Both the position numbers and the translations under genes were made by a program. From Carnobacterium inhibens subsp. inhibens DSM 13024 (GTDB taxonomy: Bacteria; Bacillota; Bacilli; Lactobacillales; Carnobacteriaceae): a DNA stretch of 64,000 nucleotides. Location of the stretch: NCBI RefSeq assembly GCF_000746825.1, contig NZ_JQIV01000006.1, positions 2,346,501 through 2,410,500 of the forward strand. Reading direction: 5' to 3'. The notes beneath the pieces were generated by a model, which saw only the letters and a program-made list of their open reading frames with translations, did not search any database and was not told the origin of the DNA. Positions 15,654-24,709 of this stretch are shown piece by piece. Within the stretch, counting starts at the first letter, position 1. The number at the start of each line of letters is the position of its first letter.

Positions 15654-17066
15654 GTGAATAAAAAATTATTAACTATTGCGATCCTAGGAACCTTGTCATT
15701 TAGTTCTCTTATTTTACCAACTGCCGCTAGCGCTGAAACTTATGAAGATAAAGTGAATAAATCTGAACAACAAGTAAATCAAACTCAAGAAGACATTGAT
15801 GCTGCTCAACAAAAAGTTGATGGATTAAAAGCTCAATCAAGTCAAACTGAAACTGAATTAGCAACTATCACAAATACAATCAATGCAAATAAAGATAAAA
15901 CAACCTCATTATTAGCCGAAATTGAAGCTTCTCAAAAAGAAAAAGAGACATTAGAATCTGAAATCAAATCTCTTGAAGAAAAAATTGCACAACGCAGTGA
16001 ACAACTTGAAGACCAAGCTCGTACAGTGCAAGTAAACGGAGATACAAAAAACTACATAGAATTTATCGTTGAAGCTGAATCTATGTCTGATGTTCTTGGA
16101 CGCGTTGATGTCGTTACTGATTTAGTAAAAGCTAACAAAGATCTTGTTCAAGCTCAAGCAGATGATAAAGAAGCTGTTGTTGGAAAGAAAGAACAAACTG
16201 AACAATCAATCGTACAACAAAATGCTCTTGCAGCTCAACTGGAAAATGCAAAAGCTGAAATGGAAAAACAATTATTAGAAAAAGAAGTAGTGGTTTCTCA
16301 ATTAGCTATCGAAACAGCTAGTGCTGAAACAGACAAAGAAAAATATATAGCTCAAAAAGCTGAAGCTGAAAGTCAAGTTGCCGAGTATACAGCAGCACAA
16401 GAAGCAGCTGAAATGGCAGTTTTAGCAAGTTTTGAAGAAGAAACTGAAGAAGCTGTTGTAGTAGAATCTTCAGAAACAACTGAAGTTGTAGAAGAAACAC
16501 AAGAATCTCAAAAATCAGTTGAAGAAACTAAAGTTGTAGCTTCTACACCAACAGAAACTACTAAGAAAACTGAAAAAGCAACCAATTCTACTTCAACAAA
16601 AACGCCAGTTAAAACAGAAACACCAGCTAAAACAGAAACACCAGCTAAAACAGAAACAAAGACACCTGAAACTCCAAAACCTACAACGCCGGCACCATCT
16701 ACAACAGGTGGTACGTCTTGGTCAGCATTACAATCACATGCAACTAGCGTGATGGGTACACCTTATTTATATGGTGGAACAACTACAAATGGTTTTGATT
16801 GTTCTGGTTTTACTTCTTATGTCTTTGCAAAAGTAGGTATCTCTTTACCACGTACAGCGGCAGGACAATATGCATCTTCTACTAAAGTTACAAATCCACA
16901 ACCAGGTGATTTAGTATTCTTTAAGGATGGCGGTTCAATTACTCACGTTGGGATCTATGTTGGAAATGGCCAATTTATTGGATCACAAAGTAGTACAGGT
17001 GTGGCATATACTTCAGTTAACTCATCTTATTGGGGACCAAAACTTGTTGGATATGGACGTTACTAA
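15654..17066 (+). CDS. Secreted NlpC/P60 peptidoglycan hydrolase with PcsB-like coiled coil
   Basis: Cell-wall endopeptidase that cuts within stem peptides, probably at the septum. It has 470 residues with a signal peptide (1-27, ending TAASA), then a long coiled coil (about 30-255, PcsB_CC type), a Thr/Glu/Lys/Pro-rich linker (about 260-355) and a C-terminal NlpC/P60 domain. The catalytic residues are Cys383 (FDCSGF) and His431 (THVGIY). GTG start with GGAGGGG upstream. Proteins of this design are often activated by FtsEX through the coiled coil; this is family knowledge. Confidence 0.9.
   Translation: MNKKLLTIAILGTLSFSSLILPTAASAETYEDKVNKSEQQVNQTQEDIDAAQQKVDGLKAQSSQTETELATITNTINANKDKTTSLLAEIEASQKEKETLESEIKSLEEKIAQRSEQLEDQARTVQVNGDTKNYIEFIVEAESMSDVLGRVDVVTDLVKANKDLVQAQADDKEAVVGKKEQTEQSIVQQNALAAQLENAKAEMEKQLLEKEVVVSQLAIETASAETDKEKYIAQKAEAESQVAEYTAAQEAAEMAVLASFEEETEEAVVVESSETTEVVEETQESQKSVEETKVVASTPTETTKKTEKATNSTSTKTPVKTETPAKTETPAKTETKTPETPKPTTPAPSTTGGTSWSALQSHATSVMGTPYLYGGTTTNGFDCSGFTSYVFAKVGISLPRTAAGQYASSTKVTNPQPGDLVFFKDGGSITHVGIYVGNGQFIGSQSSTGVAYTSVNSSYWGPKLVGYGRY
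16611..16658 (+). repeat. 18-bp tandem repeats in the NlpC/P60 linker
   Basis: The unit AAAACAGAAACACCAGCT occurs at 16611-16628 and 16629-16646, with a partial third copy after it. It encodes KTETPA repeats in the wall-spanning linker and is likely to vary in length between strains. Confidence 0.8.
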
Positions 17067-17072
17067 AATTTA

Positions 17073-17114
17073 TGAAAAAGGTCATCATTGCTTAGCAATG
17101 ATGACCTTTTTTTG
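17073..17114 (+). terminator. Intrinsic terminator of the NlpC/P60 gene
   Basis: 17-bp stem (17075-17091 with 17095-17111), 3-nt loop, T run. It also lies just downstream of the convergent GH13 gene. Confidence 0.9.
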
Positions 17115-17125
17115 TCTATTCATAC

Positions 17126-18820
17126 TCATTCAATGAGTTGTTTTCTAAAAACAACGGCACCAAATGGAGCTAACTGTAAATGCGTACCTTTTAAATGATT
17201 TCCTTGATTTTCAAGAATAACAGCCCATTCTTTTTGTAAATCTTCACTCACTTCTAGATTTTCAGCTTTATTAGAAAAATTACAGTAGATGAGTGCTTTT
17301 TCTGCTCCTAAAGTTCTTTCATAAATATATAAAGTTTCTTTAGTTGGTTTTAATTCAAAAGTCCCTTCTACAAATAAAAAATATTTTTTAAGAGAAAGTA
17401 ACTTTCGGTAATAATTTAAGATGCTACCGGGATCTGAATCTTGAGATTGAACATTATATTTTTCTTCTGTATTCCATTCGATCCATGGTTTAACCGTAGA
17501 AAAACCTGCAAATTCTGTATCATCCCATTGCATAACTCCTCGGCTGATATTTTTTGCACGGGCTTTGAGCTGTCTTTTGATTGTATTTACTGAATAGCCT
17601 TTTTGTTTAGCTTCCTCAACAACTTTCTCTTTTCCGGGGACTTCAAAGCCTGAAAGATCATCGATTGGACTATTTTTCATTCCAATTTCTTCTCCATAAT
17701 AAATGATTGGAACACCTTTTTGAAGATACATTAAGGTAGCTAATAGTTTACTGCTGTTGTCTCTATAATCCTCTGTATCACCAAATCTAGAAACGGCTCT
17801 AGGCATATCATGATTATTCCAATACAGAATAGGACCGCCACGATCTGCCATTTTAATTTGCCAAGCATTCATTTCATTTTTAAATTTTCCTTTATCTAAG
17901 GGACCAATTTGGATATCATAAGGGAGTTCTGAATCTTTGTCATCGTCTATCTCGGGAAAATAAGTAAATGAAATAACATTATCTATCATATCATTTTCAG
18001 ATCCTATATAGTCTAAAGCTAAATCAGCCCCAGCAGTGGGAGCTTCACCGATGACTAAAAGATCTTCATTGTATTTTCTTAATTCTTCGTTGAACTCTTC
18101 AAGGTATTTTCTAATATTTGGTCCATGTTCGTTCACTAATTTACCAGAACCTTCTCCGTCTTCAGGTGCATCGGGATCATCAGGTAATCCCTCTTTTTTA
18201 TCTATATATAGAACAGCATCTAAACGAAAACCGTCAATCCCATTTTGAATCCAGAATTTTCCAATATCTAGCAGTTCTTTTCGTACACTAGGATTAGCCC
18301 AATTTAAATCAGCCATACTATCTTTGTAAAGATGCAGATAGAATTGATTTCCATTCGGCTCTTTTGTCCAAGATGGTTCTTTATCATCAGAATACCAATT
18401 ATTTGGATAGTCTCTGCCATCAGGAGCGTCTGCCCATATATAATAATCACGATAAGGGTTATCTGGACCTTTAATGGCCTCTTTAAACCAATAATGCTCA
18501 GTAGAAGTATGATTTAAGGGGAAGTCATAAATAAGCTTCATTCCACGATCATGGACTTCTTTAACGAATTTTTCAGATTGCTCTTTTGTACCGAACAAAG
18601 GATCAATCGCATAGTAGTCTGATACATCATAACCATTATCTTCTTGAGGAGACAGCATATTCGGATTTACCCATAGCGTATTTACTCCTAAGGATTGGAT
18701 ATAATCAAGATGTTTTAAAGCTCCTTTTATGTCGCCAATCCCATCTCCATTAGAATCTTGGAAACTTCTTGGGTAAATTTGGTAGATAATTGCTTTTTGC
18801 CACCATTTCATTTTAGTCAT
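17126..18820 (-). CDS. GH13 alpha-glucosidase (oligo-1,6-glucosidase/maltase family)
   Basis: Cytoplasmic enzyme that hydrolyses short alpha-glucosides. It has 564 residues from the ATG at 18820, which follows GGAGG. A TTG 15 nt further upstream lies within that ribosome-binding site and is rejected as the start. A TIM barrel contains nucleophile Asp201 (GFRLDA), acid/base Glu259 (VIGEAP) and stabiliser Asp338 (NNHDMPR). Ala202 after the nucleophile is associated with alpha-1,4 preference, and Val with alpha-1,6. The first conserved region reads DFPLNH and the fourth NHDMPR, both variants of the usual DLVVNH and NHDQPR. Exact substrate is uncertain. It stands alone, with no sugar transporter nearby. 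Confidence 0.85.
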   Translation of the reverse strand: MTKMKWWQKAIIYQIYPRSFQDSNGDGIGDIKGALKHLDYIQSLGVNTLWVNPNMLSPQEDNGYDVSDYYAIDPLFGTKEQSEKFVKEVHDRGMKLIYDFPLNHTSTEHYWFKEAIKGPDNPYRDYYIWADAPDGRDYPNNWYSDDKEPSWTKEPNGNQFYLHLYKDSMADLNWANPSVRKELLDIGKFWIQNGIDGFRLDAVLYIDKKEGLPDDPDAPEDGEGSGKLVNEHGPNIRKYLEEFNEELRKYNEDLLVIGEAPTAGADLALDYIGSENDMIDNVISFTYFPEIDDDKDSELPYDIQIGPLDKGKFKNEMNAWQIKMADRGGPILYWNNHDMPRAVSRFGDTEDYRDNSSKLLATLMYLQKGVPIIYYGEEIGMKNSPIDDLSGFEVPGKEKVVEEAKQKGYSVNTIKRQLKARAKNISRGVMQWDDTEFAGFSTVKPWIEWNTEEKYNVQSQDSDPGSILNYYRKLLSLKKYFLFVEGTFELKPTKETLYIYERTLGAEKALIYCNFSNKAENLEVSEDLQKEWAVILENQGNHLKGTHLQLAPFGAVVFRKQLIE

Positions 18821-19020
18821 GCATACGTCCTCCAATAGTGAACAGGGTTAAATTTAATAAGATAATTTAATTTTAGCGAAAGAACATGGAATAATCTATT
18901 AACATGCTTGTGAAGAGAAAAAAGCTGTAAATAATAAAATGAGTGCATTCTATTCGATTAGAAGATAAATTATTGTTAAACTAAATATGGATAAAATTTT
19001 ATTAAGGATGGTGAGCGTCA

Positions 19021-19899
19021 ATGACTGAAAGAGAAAAAGATATCATCGAAACTCAAGCTCCAAAAGAAGATTATCGACAAGAAGATGCAAATAAAGAAAT
19101 GAGTCCGGTTCCAAAAAATGAGTCGTCAGATTACAAACCTGCTGGTAAATTGGAAGGAAAAGTAGCTATTGTAACAGGAGCAGACAGCGGGATTGGAGCA
19201 GCTGTTGCCATTGCATTTGCCAAAGAAGGGGCAGATGTTGTTGTAACCGATTACGAAAATAAAGAAGATGCTGAAAATTTAAGAAAACGAATTGAAGACA
19301 TCCGTGGTAAAGTTCTTTGGTTCACCGGTGATGTTGGGGATGAATCATTTGCACAAGAAGTAATTGAAAAAACGGTAGCGGAATATGGTAGTGTAGATAT
19401 TTTAGTGAATAATGCTGCCGAACAACATACGCGTAAATCGATTACTGAAATTACTGCTGCACAATTGGACCGTACTTTCCGAACGAATATTTTTTCAATG
19501 TTTTATTTTGTGAAAGCAGCATTGCCTCATATGAATGAAAATGGAAAAATCATTAATACGACTTCTGTAACGGCTTATCAAGGTTCACCAGGTTTATTAG
19601 ATTATTCATCTACTAAAGGAGCTATAGTAGCCTTTACTCGTTCGCTTTCACAAAATCAAGAAATCATTGATAAGAAAGTTCGTGTCAACGCAGTAGCTCC
19701 AGGGCCGATTTGGACTCCTTTAATTCCGGCAACTACATCAAATGATGATAAAGAAGAATTTGGTGCATCTGTTCCAATGAAACGAGCAGGAGAAGCTTAT
19801 GAACTAGCACCGGCTTATGTTTATTTAGCCAGTGAAGATTCTAGTTATGTTAGTGGACAAGTTCTTCACGTAAACGGCGGAACCGTAATTAATGGGTAA
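19021..19899 (+). CDS. SDR-family oxidoreductase (general stress protein 39-like)
   Basis: Classical NAD(P)-dependent short-chain dehydrogenase of 292 residues. It has a hydrophilic N-terminal extension of about 40 residues, the cofactor motif TGADSGIG (about 54-61), NNAAEQH, and catalytic Ser/Tyr/Lys (NTTSVTAYQ; YSSTKGA). The long N-tail and motifs match the B. subtilis YdaD/YhxC group, which is stress-linked. Substrate is unknown. AAGGATGGTGAG precedes the ATG. Single gene with its own terminator. Confidence 0.87.
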   Translation: MTEREKDIIETQAPKEDYRQEDANKEMSPVPKNESSDYKPAGKLEGKVAIVTGADSGIGAAVAIAFAKEGADVVVTDYENKEDAENLRKRIEDIRGKVLWFTGDVGDESFAQEVIEKTVAEYGSVDILVNNAAEQHTRKSITEITAAQLDRTFRTNIFSMFYFVKAALPHMNENGKIINTTSVTAYQGSPGLLDYSSTKGAIVAFTRSLSQNQEIIDKKVRVNAVAPGPIWTPLIPATTSNDDKEEFGASVPMKRAGEAYELAPAYVYLASEDSSYVSGQVLHVNGGTVING

Positions 19900-19957
19900 T
19901 GTTGATAGAAGCATTACTGATGAATGAATTAAATAAAGAATAAGTAAACAAATAAGC

Positions 19958-20006
19958 AGCAGTAAAGTAAGGTATTAAAGGACCTTGCTTTACTGCTTGT
20001 TTTTTT
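19958..20006 (+). terminator. Intrinsic terminator of the SDR gene
   Basis: 16-bp stem (19958-19973 with 19982-19997, one G-U) followed by TGTTTTTTT. Confidence 0.88.
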
Positions 20007-20033
20007 GCCGAATTGCTTATTTGTAGATATAAT
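20005..20033 (+). promoter_or_regulatory. Candidate promoter of the lipid kinase gene
   Basis: TTGCCG (20005-20010), 17-nt spacer, TATAAT (20028-20033), 70 nt upstream of the start codon. Confidence 0.6.
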
Positions 20034-20103
20034 ACGGCGATTAAGTTAAACTAAAATTAATAAAAACAACAGGTTTTAATGACATTAGAAAGGCTGATGA
20101 CCA

Positions 20104-21015
20104 ATGACAAAAGCTGTATTGATCGTAAATCCTTCCTCTGGAGGAGAAAAAGGAAAAGAATATACTGTCCTTGCTCAAGAGACGTTAGAATCGATGTATG
20201 ATAGTGTTAGTGTGAAGGAAACAGCAAAAGGCGGAGATGCTGAGCAATTTGCCAAAGCAGCCGCTAGAGAAAGAGTAGAAGCCGTTTTTGTTATGGGCGG
20301 GGACGGAACAGTTAATGAGGGTATCTGCGGACTGGCAGAAGAGGAATATCGTCCTAAATTTGGCATTATCCCGTTAGGTACAGTCAATGATGTTGGACGC
20401 GCCTTAGGGATCCCTTTGAATCCTGAAGCAGCTATTCGTATGTTGCCAAAAGCTATTACAAAAGAATTAGATATTGGAAAAGTAAATGATAGTTATTTCA
20501 TTGATGTGATTGCTATAGGGAAAATTCCAGAAGCAGTTAAAAATGTAGGAACCGAGCAAAAAACACGCTTAGGAGCGTTAGCTTATTTTATTGAAGGTGC
20601 CAAAGCATTTAATGTTAGTCAGAGCTATCCATTTAAATTAACGTTAGATGATGAGGTCATTGAACATGAATCTATTTTACTGCTCATTGCATTAACGAAT
20701 TCTGTAGGTGGCTTTGAAAATATGCTCCCACAGGCAAAAATAGATGATGGGTATTTGCACTTAATTGTTTTAAAAGGGAGTACTTTAATGGACAAAGTTA
20801 AATTGATTCCTAAAGTGATCCAAGGAAATACGGCGGAAGCAAATGAGACACTTTATCGGAAATTCAAATCCGGAAAAATAACTGTTACAGATGAAGATAT
20901 GGAAGTTATAAGCAATATTGATGGAGATGAAGGAGACAAGTTGCCACTTGCACTTCAGATTTTGCCTCGTCATATTACTATTTTTGTTCCAGAAAGCAAA
21001 TCATCAGTAAAGTAA
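20104..21015 (+). CDS. Diacylglycerol kinase family lipid kinase (YegS/BmrU type)
   Basis: ATP-dependent lipid kinase of 303 residues, possibly recycling diacylglycerol to phosphatidate. The N-terminal catalytic domain has the NPSSGG loop (9-14) and the ATP motif GGDGTVNE, then PLGTVNDVGRALGIP. The C-terminal domain is a beta sandwich. The true DgkB and the YegS/BmrU paralogues cannot be separated by eye. It follows the SDR gene's terminator with its own promoter. Confidence 0.85.
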   Translation: MTKAVLIVNPSSGGEKGKEYTVLAQETLESMYDSVSVKETAKGGDAEQFAKAAARERVEAVFVMGGDGTVNEGICGLAEEEYRPKFGIIPLGTVNDVGRALGIPLNPEAAIRMLPKAITKELDIGKVNDSYFIDVIAIGKIPEAVKNVGTEQKTRLGALAYFIEGAKAFNVSQSYPFKLTLDDEVIEHESILLLIALTNSVGGFENMLPQAKIDDGYLHLIVLKGSTLMDKVKLIPKVIQGNTAEANETLYRKFKSGKITVTDEDMEVISNIDGDEGDKLPLALQILPRHITIFVPESKSSVK

Positions 21016-21022
21016 AATATAA

Positions 21023-21067
21023 AAAAAGTAAGGTGATTTTCAATACGAAAAATCACCTTACTTTTTG
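21023..21067. terminator. Bidirectional terminator between the lipid kinase and pepF genes
   Basis: An 18-bp stem AAAAAGTAAGGTGATTTT with its complement, flanked by A and T runs, between convergent genes. Confidence 0.88.
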
Positions 21068-21071
21068 CTTG

Positions 21072-22883
21072 TTAGTTAATAAATTCTTGAGTCAATTCCA
21101 TAAAAGTATCCACATCGTTTTTCATGATTGCAATACCATCTTCCCAAAAGTCGGGTTTAGTTAAGTCAACATTTAAATGTTTCATCGCTAGATCTTCTGT
21201 AGACATAGAGGCAGTATCTCTCAGCAAAGCAATGTAGTCATCTTCAAAGCTAGAACCTTCCTCCAATGAACGAGCATAGATACCTAGACTAAACAAGTAC
21301 CCAAAAGTATATGGGAAATTGTAAAAAGGAACATCAGCAATAAAGAAATGAAGTTTACTTGCCCAAAAATGAGGATGGTAGTCGCTTAATGAGTCTTGAT
21401 AAGCTTCTTTTTGAGCTTCTTCCATCAACTCACCAAGGCGTTCATCTGTTACAATACCATTTTGACGTTCAGCATAAAAGCGAGTTTCAAATAAGAAACG
21501 AGCGTGGATATTTAAAAACATAGCTAAAGCATTTTGGATTTTCGTATCTAATAAAGTGATTTTTTCTTCTTTTGAAGCAGCTTCTTTAACTGTTGCATCA
21601 GCTATAATAAGTTCCGCAAAAGTACTGGCTGTTTCAGCAACATTCATAGCATATTGTTGATTAAGCGTTGGAAGATCCGTCATGACATGACTATGAAAAG
21701 CATGACCTAATTCGTGAGCTAATGTCGATACTTCGCTTGGAGATTGGGCATAAGTCATGAAAATCCGTGATTCTTTACTTTCTGGCAATTCTGAACAATA
21801 ACCGCCAGGCCTTTTTCCACCGCGATCTTCGGCTTCAATCCAACTGTGATCAAAAGCATATTGAGCAAAATCAGCCATTTTCTCACTGAATTTACGGAAA
21901 TTTTCTACAATGAAATCAGCACCTTCATCATAAGGATACACTTTAGCTTCAGCATCTCCAATCATTACAGGTGCTTCAGTATCTTGCCAAGATAATTTGT
22001 CTTTTCCAAGCAATTGAGCTTTGCGCTTTAAGTAATCCACAAATGGTTGTTTATGGTCACTAACGGCTTTCCACATAGCATCTAGTGTTTCTTGTTTCAT
22101 CCGGTTGTATTCTAATGGACGTTTCAAGTAATCTTTCACACCATGAGCTTTATAATCAGCCAAACGGAAACCTGCTAAATGATTTAGCGTATCACTGAAT
22201 AAAGGAGCCATGTTGCCCCAAGTTTCTTCCCATTTTTCGAATAATTGTTCACGGACTTTTGCGTCTGGATCAGTATTCATTTTGTTGTAGGCTTGTCCAG
22301 CAGATAGACGTTGAATATGTCCTTCACTGTCTTCAAAAGGAATCTCGATAGTAGCTACAAGTGAATCGTAGTGATCGCTCCATCCTTGGAAACCATCAAT
22401 AGAAAGTGCGTTGATCAGAGCTTCTTCTGCTTCGCTTAACAATTCCTTTCCTTGTGTACGAGTTTCGTTTAAACTAAACTCAATTTCTTTAAAAGCAGGA
22501 AGTTCAATTATTTTATTCCAAATGTCATCTGGTATGGCAACCATTTTTTTAGTAAGAATTGTTTGAAGAGTACTAAAAGCGCTGCTCAATTCAAATACTT
22601 GACCAAAAACTGCTCCAGCTTGTTTATCTGCAACATCTGCAGATTGAACAGCTTCTACAAAGGTAAAGACTTGAGAAAGGCCTTTCGTCAATTTTTCTTG
22701 AACGAGTAAAATAGTCTCAAGACTTTTAAATGCTGGACTGTCTTTTCCTGTGTCCCACTTTTTAATGAGTGCAGACAACTCATCTAGTTGTTCACGAATA
22801 AGTGCTAATTTTTCTTTTAATTGGGGCGAACTGCTTCCACCAGGGAAAACGGAATCAAGATCCCATTTCATACTGTATTTCAT
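21072..22883 (-). CDS. pepF: Oligoendopeptidase F family peptidase, M3
   Basis: Zinc metallopeptidase of 603 residues that degrades medium-length peptides in the cytoplasm. The HExxH motif is in TLAHELGHAFHSHV (about residue 388), and the third ligand Glu lies in the ETASTFAE helix. Length and all-helical composition fit the M3B family. GAAAGGAAG precedes the ATG. Monocistronic. Which M3B subgroup (PepF or a related clade) is uncertain. Confidence 0.88.
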   Translation of the reverse strand: MKYSMKWDLDSVFPGGSSSPQLKEKLALIREQLDELSALIKKWDTGKDSPAFKSLETILLVQEKLTKGLSQVFTFVEAVQSADVADKQAGAVFGQVFELSSAFSTLQTILTKKMVAIPDDIWNKIIELPAFKEIEFSLNETRTQGKELLSEAEEALINALSIDGFQGWSDHYDSLVATIEIPFEDSEGHIQRLSAGQAYNKMNTDPDAKVREQLFEKWEETWGNMAPLFSDTLNHLAGFRLADYKAHGVKDYLKRPLEYNRMKQETLDAMWKAVSDHKQPFVDYLKRKAQLLGKDKLSWQDTEAPVMIGDAEAKVYPYDEGADFIVENFRKFSEKMADFAQYAFDHSWIEAEDRGGKRPGGYCSELPESKESRIFMTYAQSPSEVSTLAHELGHAFHSHVMTDLPTLNQQYAMNVAETASTFAELIIADATVKEAASKEEKITLLDTKIQNALAMFLNIHARFLFETRFYAERQNGIVTDERLGELMEEAQKEAYQDSLSDYHPHFWASKLHFFIADVPFYNFPYTFGYLFSLGIYARSLEEGSSFEDDYIALLRDTASMSTEDLAMKHLNVDLTKPDFWEDGIAIMKNDVDTFMELTQEFIN

Positions 22884-23095
22884 ATAATAACTTCCTTTCT
22901 AGGTTTGAATAAATTCATTATACTCTAGTTTGCCGCAGTTTTAAAACGTGTTATTAAACAAATGATAATAAACCGTAAGCAGGAGTTGAAAATAAATACC
23001 AAAAGTAATTTAAGATAGGTTAAAATAGAACCAATCGATCTAGCTAAGCATTGAGTAAAGTTAGATGAAATAGTCGCGAAAGAAGGAAAGTACAG

Positions 23096-23626
23096 ATGCG
23101 CTCGACAGTAAAAGACAATTTATTTATTGCACTTGCTATTGTAATTATGATGGTGTTATTTTATAGTTCTTCACAACCTTACACCGACCAATCATTGACA
23201 GGTGTATTAGATGAAATTCTAGCTAAGGAACCTTTGAAAAATGTATTAAGTCTGATCCACTTTAATTATGCCGGCAGTGAAGTAAGTATTGCAGCACAAG
23301 GGTATAGTTCTTTTGTGGAATTTTTCATTCGAAAATTAGCTCATTTTGGAACTTATTTTTTATTAGGGCTGTGTTGGTTTTTAGGATTGAAAAATAAAAT
23401 GACGAGTATGGGGCTAGCCGCTTTTGTCTCTTGGTTGCTAGCATCTGGATATGCTGCTTTTGATGAGTTTCATCAAAGTATTACGCCAGATCGGACTCCA
23501 TTAATGGAAGATGTGATCTTAGATGCAACAGGGGCTTTAACAAGCATTCTGTTAGCTTTGATTTTTTTCCTATTCTTTTATAAAAAGAAGAAAATCAACC
23601 CTTCATTTAAAAGGGTAACACGGTAA
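23096..23626 (+). CDS. VanZ family membrane protein
   Basis: 176 residues with membrane segments at about 8-24, 82-98, 104-124 and 145-165, and the VanZ-type motifs RKLAHFGTYFLLG and YAAFDEFHQSITPDRT. VanZ homologues affect teicoplanin susceptibility in some species, but the usual role is unknown. AGAAGGAAAG precedes the ATG. It stands before the YebC-type gene in the same direction with 103 nt between them. Confidence 0.85.
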   Translation: MRSTVKDNLFIALAIVIMMVLFYSSSQPYTDQSLTGVLDEILAKEPLKNVLSLIHFNYAGSEVSIAAQGYSSFVEFFIRKLAHFGTYFLLGLCWFLGLKNKMTSMGLAAFVSWLLASGYAAFDEFHQSITPDRTPLMEDVILDATGALTSILLALIFFLFFYKKKKINPSFKRVTR

Positions 23627-23729
23627 CTAATACTGGTGAATAGTTGCTCTATATCAGGTTTTTTGATAAAATAAGTAGGGCTATTTATTCTAGCTAATTA
23701 CACTTATACTATGAAATGGGGAGTTTGGA

Positions 23730-24455
23730 GTGTCAGGACATTCAAAATGGAGCAATATTCAAGGGCGTAAAAATGCACAAGATGCAAAACGCGGAAAAGT
23801 ATTCCAAAAAATATCAAGAGAAATCTACATGGCTGTGAAAAGTGGTGGACCTGATCCGAGCATAAATCCTTCGTTGCGTATGGTTATGGACAAAGCTAAA
23901 TCGAATAATATGCCAAATGATAATGTTGAACGTGCTATAAAAAAAGGCAGTGCAACTGGTGAAAATGAAAATTATGATGAAGTGATCTATGAAGGTTATG
24001 GTCCAAAAGGAACGGCTGTTTTGGTGCACACTTTGACTGACAACTTAAATCGTACAGGAACGAATGTCCGTGTCGCTTTTAATAAAAATGGTGGTTCATT
24101 AGGTGAAAAAGGTTCTGTTAGCTACATGTTTGACCGTAAAGGCTACATTGCCATTGAACGTGAAGGTTTAGATGTAGATGAAGACACGATGTTGATGAGT
24201 GTTTTAGAAGCTGGCGGAGATGAAATGGAAACATCAGATGAAGTATTTGAAATTTATACTGATCCTTCTGATTTACCAGATGTGCGTGATGCTTTAGAAA
24301 AAGAAGGCTATACACTAGCACAAGCAGAGGTAACCATGATTCCACAAACAACCGTTGAATTACCAGAAGATAAAAAAGCTTTATTCAATCAAATGATTGA
24401 TAAACTTGAAGAAGACGATGATGTGTCAGAAGTCTTCCACAACGCTGAATTATAA
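23730..24455 (+). CDS. YebC/PmpR family protein
   Basis: Cytoplasmic protein of 241 residues beginning [21 protein letters not shown], the family hallmark. These proteins have been described as transcriptional regulators, and more recently some have been linked to relief of ribosome stalling. The start is GTG at 23730 with a GGGGAG element. A strong terminator follows. In Lactobacillales it commonly precedes comG, as here. This window also encodes EF-P, another stalling-relief factor. Confidence 0.93.
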   Translation: MSGHSKWSNIQGRKNAQDAKRGKVFQKISREIYMAVKSGGPDPSINPSLRMVMDKAKSNNMPNDNVERAIKKGSATGENENYDEVIYEGYGPKGTAVLVHTLTDNLNRTGTNVRVAFNKNGGSLGEKGSVSYMFDRKGYIAIEREGLDVDEDTMLMSVLEAGGDEMETSDEVFEIYTDPSDLPDVRDALEKEGYTLAQAEVTMIPQTTVELPEDKKALFNQMIDKLEEDDDVSEVFHNAEL

Positions 24456-24479
24456 ACGTTAAAATCTTATTATAAACTG

Positions 24480-24527
24480 AAAAGACAGCAGTGCCATATC
24501 CAATTGGATAGCACTGCTGTCTTTTTA
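24480..24527 (+). terminator. Intrinsic terminator of the yebC-type gene
   Basis: 14-bp stem AAAGACAGCAGTGC with its complement, an inner 5-bp stem (TATCC / GGATA), and a T run. Confidence 0.9.
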
Positions 24528-24709
24528 GTTTTTGAAAAAATAATTATCCTTGTGAGGAAGAATGCAATAGAAACTAGCAATGATTCATTTTGAAAAAACA
24601 TTACAAAGTTCGGTAGAGTAAAAAGATAAAAGAATAACGAAATACAGGGTTAATTGCACATAGTTTAAATAAGAACACTAACAAGAGCTATCTGGGAAGG
24701 AGAAGAAAA

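Noticed and set aside
18821-18835. TTG start five codons upstream for the GH13 glucosidase
   Set aside because: That TTG is part of the GGAGG ribosome-binding site of the ATG at 18820.
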